DNA of 18,742 nt from an uncultured Eggerthella sp. (GTDB lineage Bacteria > Actinomycetota > Coriobacteriia > Coriobacteriales > Eggerthellaceae), in contig UQVJ01000023.1 in assembly GCA_900544455.1 (NCBI GenBank), positions 1 through 18,742 of the forward strand, given 5' to 3'. The translations under genes were made by a program, and so were the position numbers. Below, piece by piece: positions 13,565 through 18,742 of the stretch. Within the stretch, counting starts at the first letter, position 1, and each line of letters opens with the position of its first letter. The notes under the pieces were generated by a model that saw nothing but the letters and a program-made list of their open reading frames with translations, was not told where the DNA came from and did not search any database.

Positions 13565-14284
13565 ATGTTCACCGGCATCGTAGAAGAAGTGGGCAAGGTC
13601 GCTTCCATTCGCAAAGGAGCCCATTCCTGCGTGCTTACCGTTGCGGCATCGAAAGTGCTCGAGGATGTTCATCTAGGTGACAGCATTGCAACCAATGGTG
13701 TTTGCCTTACCGTAACCGACTTTACGCGCAGCGGCTTTTCTGCCGATGTTATGCACGAAACCCTGAACCGTTCGTCTTTGGGTGCGCTGCGTCCAGGAAG
13801 CCCTGTGAACTTAGAGCGCGCTATGCTCGCCGGTGGACGTTTCGGCGGTCACATTGTCTCGGGCCATATCGATGGCGTGGGCACCGTGAAAAGCATCAGC
13901 GAGGATGACAATGCTGTGTGGTACCGCATAGGATGCGATGCTCCCATTTTGCGCTTTATCGTTGAAAAGGGCTCCATTGCCATAGACGGCATCAGCCTCA
14001 CTGTTGCGAAAGTCGACTCCGAGAGCTTCAGCGTTTCCATCATTCCGCACACACGAGCTCAGACTAATTTGGTCACCAAACGCGTGGGCGACGTGGTGAA
14101 TCTTGAAAACGACTGCGTCGGTAAATACGTCGAACGTCTTCTGGCTTGTTCGCCGGAGCTTGCAGATGAAACGGTGCGTCAGTCCGCCTCAGCTGTGAGC
14201 CCCTATGTCAAGAAGGCACATGAAGGTGCATCGCGGAAGCAGGGCGGCATCACCAAGGAATTTCTGCTGAGCAACGGCTTTTAA
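13565..14284 (+). CDS. ribE: riboflavin synthase, alpha chain
   Basis: This enzyme dismutates two 6,7-dimethyl-8-ribityllumazine molecules to riboflavin and the ribitylaminopyrimidine. The start MFTGIVEEVG is the conserved N-terminus whose FTG contributes to the active site. Two tandem lumazine-binding repeats follow, with NGVCLTVTDF, MLAGGRFGGHIVSGHIDGVG, and DGISLTVAKV in the second. The C-terminus ends EFLLSNGF, as expected. The 239-aa length is slightly above the usual 210-220 because of a Ser/Ala/Lys-rich stretch (about 195-228) before the final helix. The ATG follows the ribD stop without a gap, with GAGGTGA inside ribD, so the two are coupled. Confidence 0.95.
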   Translation: MFTGIVEEVGKVASIRKGAHSCVLTVAASKVLEDVHLGDSIATNGVCLTVTDFTRSGFSADVMHETLNRSSLGALRPGSPVNLERAMLAGGRFGGHIVSGHIDGVGTVKSISEDDNAVWYRIGCDAPILRFIVEKGSIAIDGISLTVAKVDSESFSVSIIPHTRAQTNLVTKRVGDVVNLENDCVGKYVERLLACSPELADETVRQSASAVSPYVKKAHEGASRKQGGITKEFLLSNGF

Positions 14285-14317
14285 TTGCCGAGCTCTTATA
14301 GCACATCAAGAGAAAGC

Positions 14318-14342
14318 GTCTCCCCATTGCGATGCGGGAGAC
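14318..14342 (+). other. hairpin in the ribE-ribBA gap
   Basis: GTCTCCC (14318-14324) pairs with GGGAGAC (14336-14342), with a further CAT/ATG pairing inside. It ends 2 nt before the ribBA ribosome binding site (GAGAGGA) and has no T-tract. Role unknown; it could affect mRNA stability or RBS access. Confidence 0.55.
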
Positions 14343-14356
14343 ATGAGAGGATAGTA

Positions 14357-15565
14357 ATGTTCCAGTTCAGCACCATTGAAGAGGCTTTGGAGGATCTTCG
14401 TCAGGGAAAGGTGATCTTGTGCACCGATGATCCTGATCGCGAAAACGAGGGTGACTTCATCTGTGCCGCAGAATTCGCCACGACAGAAAACGTGAACTTC
14501 ATGGCGAAGTACGCAAAGGGCCTGATCTGCATGCCCATGAGCATCGATCTGTGCCGTAAGCTCATGTTCCCCCAGATGGTAACCACCAATACCGACAATC
14601 ACGAAACGGCATTTACTGTTTCGATCGATCATGTTGACACCACGACCGGCATTTCTGCTGAGGAGCGTGGCTACACGGCTCGAAAGTGCGTTGATGAGGA
14701 TGCTCGTCCTGAGGATTTCCGTCGCCCGGGCCACATGTTCCCGCTGATGGCAAAGCCCAACGGTGTTCTTGAGCGCAACGGCCACACCGAGGCAACGGTA
14801 GACCTGATGCGTCTTGCCGGCTTGAAGGAGTGCGGCTTGTGCTGCGAGATCATGCGCGATGACGGCACGATGATGCGCACCCCTGAACTTATCGAGCTTG
14901 CCGAGAAATGGGATTTGAAGTTCATTTCGATCAAGGCTCTCCAAGATTACCGCAAGAAGCACGACAAGCTTGTAGAGCGTGTGGCTGATACCAAGATGCC
15001 CACCAAGTACGGCGATTTCCGTGCCTATGCCTATATCAACAAGCTCAATGGCGAGCACCATGTTGCTTTGGTTAAAGGCGATATCGCTGATGGAGAAGAT
15101 CTGCTGGTTCGTGTTCACTCGGAGTGCCTTACCGGCGATGCATTCGGCTCCTTGCGCTGTGATTGCGGCGATCAGTTCGCTTCTGCCATGCGTGCGGTTA
15201 ACGAAGAGGGTCGCGGCGTGGTTCTTTACATGCGCCAGGAAGGCCGCGGCATCGGCCTGGTAAACAAGCTTCGTGCTTACGAGCTGCAGGATAAGGGCAT
15301 GGACACGCTCGAGGCAAACCTTGCTTTGGGCTTCAAGGGAGATGAGCGCGAGTACTTCATCGGCGCACAGATTCTGCGCGATTTGGGCGTGAAGACCATG
15401 CGTCTTCTGACCAATAACCCTGACAAGGTCTATCAGCTTTCTGAGTTTGGCCTTGAAATCACCGATCGCGTGCCGATTCAGATGCCCGCAACCGACCATG
15501 ATCGCTTCTATCTGAAGACGAAGAAGGAAAAGATGGGCCATATCCTTGAATCTGTCGAGGAATAA
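14357..15565 (+). CDS. ribBA: bifunctional DHBP synthase / GTP cyclohydrolase II
   Basis: It provides both precursors of riboflavin: 3,4-dihydroxy-2-butanone 4-phosphate from ribulose 5-phosphate (N-terminal half) and the diaminopyrimidine from GTP (C-terminal half). The RibB half has DDPDRENEGD (R28, E29, E31), RPGHMFPLMAKPNGVLER and GHTEATVDLMRLAGL. The RibA half has the zinc ligands C257, C268 and C270 in ECLTGDAFGSLRCDC, followed by YMRQEGRGIGLVNKLRAYEL. Both active sites look intact. ATG at 14357 follows GAGAGGA and gives 402 aa, the usual length; the upstream in-frame TTG at 14285 adds 24 unrelated residues. Confidence 0.96.
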   Translation: MFQFSTIEEALEDLRQGKVILCTDDPDRENEGDFICAAEFATTENVNFMAKYAKGLICMPMSIDLCRKLMFPQMVTTNTDNHETAFTVSIDHVDTTTGISAEERGYTARKCVDEDARPEDFRRPGHMFPLMAKPNGVLERNGHTEATVDLMRLAGLKECGLCCEIMRDDGTMMRTPELIELAEKWDLKFISIKALQDYRKKHDKLVERVADTKMPTKYGDFRAYAYINKLNGEHHVALVKGDIADGEDLLVRVHSECLTGDAFGSLRCDCGDQFASAMRAVNEEGRGVVLYMRQEGRGIGLVNKLRAYELQDKGMDTLEANLALGFKGDEREYFIGAQILRDLGVKTMRLLTNNPDKVYQLSEFGLEITDRVPIQMPATDHDRFYLKTKKEKMGHILESVEE

Positions 15566-15586
15566 CGGATCTAACTGCAGCAAATA

Positions 15587-15640
15587 CGGGACTGCGTCCC
15601 GAAACGAATGGAATTAGCCCCAGGCACCAAAACGCTGGGG
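15587..15640 (+). other. two hairpins in the ribBA-ribH gap
   Basis: CGGGAC (15587-15592) pairs with GTCCCG (15596-15601) over a 3-nt loop, and CCCCAG (15618-15623) pairs with CTGGGG (15635-15640). Neither is followed by a T-tract. They lie just before the ribH ribosome binding site (GAAAGGAA), in an otherwise empty 94-nt gap. Possible mRNA processing or stability elements; no function is established. Confidence 0.5.
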
Positions 15641-15659
15641 ATAGCGAAAGGAAACGCAT

Positions 15660-16127
15660 ATGAACACTCTCGAAGGAAAGCTCGTATCTGAGGGCATCAA
15701 GGTTGGCATTGTGGCCGCTCGTTTCAACGAGTTCATTACCTCAAAGCTGATCGGCGGCGCAATGGATGGCTTGCTCCGTCATGACGTCAAGGACGAAGAC
15801 GTGGATATCGCATGGGTTCCCGGCGCATTCGAGATTCCGCTGGTTGCCCAGAAGATGGCAGAATCGGGCAAGTACGATGCCGTTATCTGCCTGGGTGCAG
15901 TAATCCGCGGTGCAACGTCTCACTACGATCTGGTCTGCAACGAGGCTGCCAAGGGTGTTGCTCAGGTTGGTTTGAAGACCGGTGTGCCCGTGCTCTTCGG
16001 CGTGGTAACCACCGACACCATCGAGCAGGCAATCGAGCGTGCTGGCACGAAGGCCGGCAACAAGGGCTTCGACTGCGCAACGAGCGCCATTGAAATGGTG
16101 AACCTTATCAAGACGATCGAGGCATAA
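15660..16127 (+). CDS. ribH: 6,7-dimethyl-8-ribityllumazine synthase
   Basis: RibH condenses the ribitylaminopyrimidine with dihydroxybutanone phosphate to lumazine, the substrate of RibE, and usually forms icosahedral or pentameric shells. The 155-aa product has the substrate-binding VAARFNEFI (residues 18-26), VPGAFEIPL (53-61), LGAVIRGATSHYD with catalytic H88, and R127 in the phosphate-site helix. Length and motifs match the family. It is the last gene of the operon, completing the ribD-ribE-ribBA-ribH order known from Bacillus. Confidence 0.97.
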   Translation: MNTLEGKLVSEGIKVGIVAARFNEFITSKLIGGAMDGLLRHDVKDEDVDIAWVPGAFEIPLVAQKMAESGKYDAVICLGAVIRGATSHYDLVCNEAAKGVAQVGLKTGVPVLFGVVTTDTIEQAIERAGTKAGNKGFDCATSAIEMVNLIKTIEA

Positions 16128-16141
16128 CGTCAAAACTGGTG

Positions 16142-16227
16142 CGACCCCACTCCGTTGTGTGGCCGCACCCATTTCTCGATATCAAAGAAATGGGTGCGGT
16201 TCACCGTTGGAGCTGGGGTCGTTTTTT
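16142..16227 (+). terminator. nested terminator after the rib operon
   Basis: The outer stem CGACCCCA (16142-16149) pairs with TGGGGTCG (16214-16221) and is extended by CTCC with GGAG past one bulged base. Inside is a perfect 14-bp hairpin, 16163-16176 with 16186-16199, around a 9-nt loop. Six T follow (16222-16227). The size and second stem are unusual for an intrinsic terminator. Confidence 0.85.
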
Positions 16228-16254
16228 GTTTAGAAACACGGCAACAAGTATTCT
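16227..16254 (+). promoter_or_regulatory. weak promoter candidate for the oxidoreductase-HAD gene
   Basis: TTGTTT (16227-16232), 16-nt spacer, TATTCT (16249-16254). The match is modest; TATTAA a few bases later (16256) is an alternative -10. Some promoter is expected, because the strong terminator ends immediately upstream. Confidence 0.3.
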
Positions 16255-16293
16255 GTATTAATAGTATTTCGCCGCTGCAACGAAGGAGCTGAT

Positions 16294-17970
16294 ATGTCTT
16301 TGTTGATTCGTCCTCTTCCTATGGGGAAGGCAAGATTGCGTAATCGCTTGGTAATGCCCCCAATGGCTACCGAGAAATCGGAGGGGCAGGGCAAGGTGAG
16401 CGATGCTCTGTGCGAGTATTACGACGAAAAGACGAAGGGCGGCTATTTCGGTTTGGTGGTCGCTGAGCACAGCTACATTTGCAAGGAAGGCCAGGCGAGC
16501 AAAGGGCAGGTTTCCTTTTCCTCAGACGATGATGTTCCAGGCCTGAAAAGGCTTGTTGAGGTTATCCATCGTAATGGCTGTAAAGTAGTAGCGCAGATCA
16601 ACCATGCTGGTGGTAAGTCGATTTCCGCCCTAGGTGGCGAATCTTTGACTGCGCCTGCCCCAAGCGCAATGCCCTACACCACAACAAGAGGGGAAGCGGT
16701 GCAGGCGCATGCTATGACCCAACAGGAAATTGACCAGGTTGTTGCCGATTTTGCGTCTGCGGCGCGTCGTGCCAAAGAGGCTGGTTTCGATGGCGTTGAG
16801 ATCCATTCGGCGCATGGGTATCTTCTGAGTCAGTTCTATTCCCCGATAACCAATAAGCGCACCGACGACTATTCGGGCACAAGCATAGCGGGCCGCACTC
16901 GCTTGCATTGTCGGGTCATTGAAGCGGTCCGTAGCGAGGTGGGACCCGATTATCTGTTGGCGCTTCGCCTGGGTGCCTGCGACTATGAAGAGGGCGGAGC
17001 AACAAGGGAAGATGCTGTTGCGGCATGCAAGATATTCGAAGAAGCGGGAGTAGACCTGTTGGATATCTCGGGTGGCTTATGCGGTTACCGCGGTGACGGC
17101 TCTAAGGCCGAAGGCTATTTCGGCGAAGATTCGGCTGCTATTCGCGCAGCGGTAACGGTTCCTGTAATTGTGACCGGTGGCGTGAGGACCCCAGAAGGTG
17201 CCGAGCGTGTGCTGGAGAGGGGCCAAGCCGATTTAGTGGGCGTGGGTCGCGCTGCTCTGAAAGATTCCCTATGGGCAAAAAATGCTATTGAGTTTGCGGG
17301 TGGTACCAGCGTTAAGGGAACAGTGTTCTTCGATTTCGATGGGACCCTTCATGACAGTATGGCGATCTATGGTCCTGCATTTCGCAAAGCATATGCTTGG
17401 CTGGTTGCTGAAGGTCACATGCCGCCGCAAGAATTTACCGATGAATGGATCAGCAAGTGGCTTGGCTGGACTACGGAAGCTATGTGGACCACGTTTGCTC
17501 CCAACCTTCCCGAAGTAATATGGCGCCAGGCGGCGGAAATCGTGGGAAATGAAATGGATCGCCTTACCGAGGAAGGCAAGGCTCGATTGTTCCCGGGAGT
17601 ACCCGAAATGCTCGATGCGCTCTGCTCGGATGGCTACGAACTCGCATTTATCAGCAATTGCCGCACCCGCTATTGCGAGGTGCATCGTGCGATGTTTGGC
17701 TTGGATGCTTGGTTTGACGCCTATTATTGCGCTGAAGATTTTGGCGAAATGCCGAAATGGCAGATATATCAGCAGGTAGCGGAGCGTCATGCCATCCCTC
17801 GCGTAATGGTGGGTGACCGCTTCCACGATGGTGAAGTGGCTATGAAAGCAAGCATTCCCTTCATCGGGTGCACGTATGGCTTCGGTGATGAAGAAGAGTT
17901 GGCAATGGCGTCGGCATGCGTCTTGGCGCCCAAGGACATTCCTAGTGCTGTTCGGGAGGTTCTTTCATGA
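16294..17970 (+). CDS. Old Yellow Enzyme-type flavin oxidoreductase fused to a HAD-family hydrolase
   Basis: The 558-aa ORF holds two complete domains. Residues 1 to about 338 are an FMN-binding TIM barrel of the OYE (YqjM-like) family: NRLVMPPMA, VAQINHAGGKS, the EIHSAHGYLLSQFYSP block with H171 and H174, an arginine in ALRLGA, and the phosphate-binding end TGGVRTPEGAE to DLVGVGRAAL. These enzymes reduce activated C=C bonds with NAD(P)H. From about 343 to the end is a HAD domain: nucleophile motif DFDGT (D347, D349), ISN (S454), K488 and GDRFHDGE (D508, D512). No frameshift or stop lies between them. ATG at 16294 follows GAAGGAG. The substrates are unknown. The next gene starts on its stop codon. 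Confidence 0.85.
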   Translation: MSLLIRPLPMGKARLRNRLVMPPMATEKSEGQGKVSDALCEYYDEKTKGGYFGLVVAEHSYICKEGQASKGQVSFSSDDDVPGLKRLVEVIHRNGCKVVAQINHAGGKSISALGGESLTAPAPSAMPYTTTRGEAVQAHAMTQQEIDQVVADFASAARRAKEAGFDGVEIHSAHGYLLSQFYSPITNKRTDDYSGTSIAGRTRLHCRVIEAVRSEVGPDYLLALRLGACDYEEGGATREDAVAACKIFEEAGVDLLDISGGLCGYRGDGSKAEGYFGEDSAAIRAAVTVPVIVTGGVRTPEGAERVLERGQADLVGVGRAALKDSLWAKNAIEFAGGTSVKGTVFFDFDGTLHDSMAIYGPAFRKAYAWLVAEGHMPPQEFTDEWISKWLGWTTEAMWTTFAPNLPEVIWRQAAEIVGNEMDRLTEEGKARLFPGVPEMLDALCSDGYELAFISNCRTRYCEVHRAMFGLDAWFDAYYCAEDFGEMPKWQIYQQVAERHAIPRVMVGDRFHDGEVAMKASIPFIGCTYGFGDEEELAMASACVLAPKDIPSAVREVLS

Positions 17971-18742
17971 AATACTGCATTCACTGTGGGTCGGAATTGG
18001 AAGACGAAGACAAGTTCTGTGTGCATTGCGGCTTGTCTCAGAGTTCCGCCCCAGAGCCTGGTTGCCAACAGGAAGCCGTGGGCCAAACATCCGTCTCACC
18101 TGTTCCCGCCGCGGCAAGCAAGAAACCGGTCAACAGAGCGGTGATTGTTCTTTCTGTGGCTCTTGCCGCTGCGTTGGTGGTTATCGTTTGCTTGGTTTTG
18201 TTCATGCGTCCCGCTTCGAATGAGGCGGAAGCTCCCTCCTCCAATGTCGCCTCGCAGCAGCAGACCGACGATTCCGACAGCAACGCATCTTCTCATGACT
18301 CTGCGGGCTCCGACTCCTCTGCTGCCCATAAGAAGGAGAGCTCTTCGACGCAGACCGAAGTTTCGGTTCGTGCATTGTCGGACTTCTCCGGGGATATGGG
18401 TGCGTGCCTCTTGAGCAGCTATTCTGCCTCTTCTGTTCTTCCCGCAAGCGAATACGGTACGTACGTTGCAAGCAACTTAAGCGATGGAGATTGGAGCACT
18501 GCCTGGGTTGAGGGCTCGTCCGGATCGGGGGCCGGTCAAAGTGTAACGATGTCTCGCGCTTCTGGTAGCAAGACATCGGTAAGCTGTTTGGAACTGGTGG
18601 CTGGTTACGGTAAATCAACCGACATCTATTACAAGAATGCACGCCCGAAGCAGGTTTCTTTGATTGCCGATTCGGGTGAGGTGGTAGCGCAGGTAACGCT
18701 TGCCGACTCATATCGAGTGGTTCAATCGATTAGCTTCCCGGC
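17967..18742 (+). CDS. zinc-ribbon, single-TM protein with NADase-type glycan-binding-like domain, 3'-truncated
   Basis: The frame stays open to the window end (258 codons seen). It starts with a zinc ribbon (C4-x2-C7, C18-x2-C21), then a short linker and one TM segment (about 58-80). A Ser/Asp/Gln-rich linker (about 83-130) leads to a domain with SEYGTYVASNLSDGDWSTAWVEG-like spacing (DGDWSTAW at 173-180), a Gly/Ser-rich turn and GYGKSTDIYYKNARPKQV. This last pattern matches what is annotated as an NADase-type glycan-binding (discoidin-like) domain, common in Coriobacteriia and Clostridia. Topology suggests the ribbon is cytoplasmic and the domain outside. The ATG overlaps the preceding stop (ATGA) with GGGAGG 8 nt upstream, so the two are coupled. 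Function is not known. Confidence 0.8.
   Translation, partial: MKYCIHCGSELEDEDKFCVHCGLSQSSAPEPGCQQEAVGQTSVSPVPAAASKKPVNRAVIVLSVALAAALVVIVCLVLFMRPASNEAEAPSSNVASQQQTDDSDSNASSHDSAGSDSSAAHKKESSSTQTEVSVRALSDFSGDMGACLLSSYSASSVLPASEYGTYVASNLSDGDWSTAWVEGSSGSGAGQSVTMSRASGSKTSVSCLELVAGYGKSTDIYYKNARPKQVSLIADSGEVVAQVTLADSYRVVQSISFP

Noticed and set aside
14285..14356. TTG start for ribBA directly after the ribE stop
   Set aside because: The 24 extra codons cover the hairpin and the ribosome binding site; the conserved N-terminus begins at ATG 14357.
14306..15583. 425-codon open frame on the - strand opposite ribBA
   Set aside because: A shadow of ribBA with no recognisable domain and no plausible start signals. 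The same applies to the long - strand frames opposite porB (10898-11938) and secY (4323-5159).
1..18742. tRNA or rRNA genes, CRISPR arrays, insertion sequences, prophage or att sites
   Set aside because: Looked for and not seen: no regularly spaced repeats, no transposase or integrase reading frames, no long terminal inverted repeats, and no tRNA cloverleaf sequence recognised in the gaps.

Overview
The window looks like a chromosomal segment of an anaerobic actinobacterium of class Coriobacteriia, probably in or near the Eggerthellaceae. This is an inference from three things: the spc ribosomal gene order with a zinc-type S14 and a zinc-ribbon L24, a four-subunit pyruvate:ferredoxin oxidoreductase instead of pyruvate dehydrogenase, and a zinc-ribbon/TM/'NADase-type glycan-binding' membrane protein of the kind common in that class. 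Base composition looks moderate, lower than many Eggerthellaceae. All recognised genes lie on the + strand.

Layout. (1) 2-3321: the spc ribosomal operon from a 5'-truncated rplX through rplE, rpsZ, rpsH, rplF, rplR, rpsE and rpmD, closed by an intrinsic terminator. (2) 3361-5390: a spacer with its own promoter and a two-hairpin leader, then rplO and secY and a terminator. The usual rpmD-rplO continuity is therefore broken. (3) 5404-6148: promoter, adk with a zinc-binding LID, terminator. The map/infA/alpha-operon genes that often follow adk are absent. (4) 6207-8602: a large polytopic membrane protein resembling GT-C glycosyltransferases, apparently read from a nearly leaderless transcript. 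(5) 8603-11956: a roughly 200-nt structured leader and the four PFOR genes in the order gamma-delta-alpha-beta, then a terminator. (6) 11958-16227: promoter, FMN riboswitch, attenuator-type terminator and a complete rib operon (ribD, ribE, ribBA, ribH), ended by a nested terminator. (7) 16294-18742: an unusual single ORF joining an Old Yellow Enzyme-type flavin oxidoreductase to a HAD-family phosphatase, translationally coupled to a zinc-ribbon/TM/glycan-binding-like protein cut by the window end.

How the parts relate. The first third supports protein synthesis, membrane insertion and nucleotide balance. The PFOR operon supplies acetyl-CoA and reduced ferredoxin. The rib operon makes riboflavin from GTP and ribulose 5-phosphate and is switched by FMN. 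The oxidoreductase-HAD fusion next to it uses FMN, and its phosphatase half invites a test against the phosphatase step that no classical rib gene supplies. The most noteworthy items are this fusion, the repeated motif of paired hairpins at gene junctions (before rplE, rplO and ribH), the split spc operon and the long unexplained por leader.
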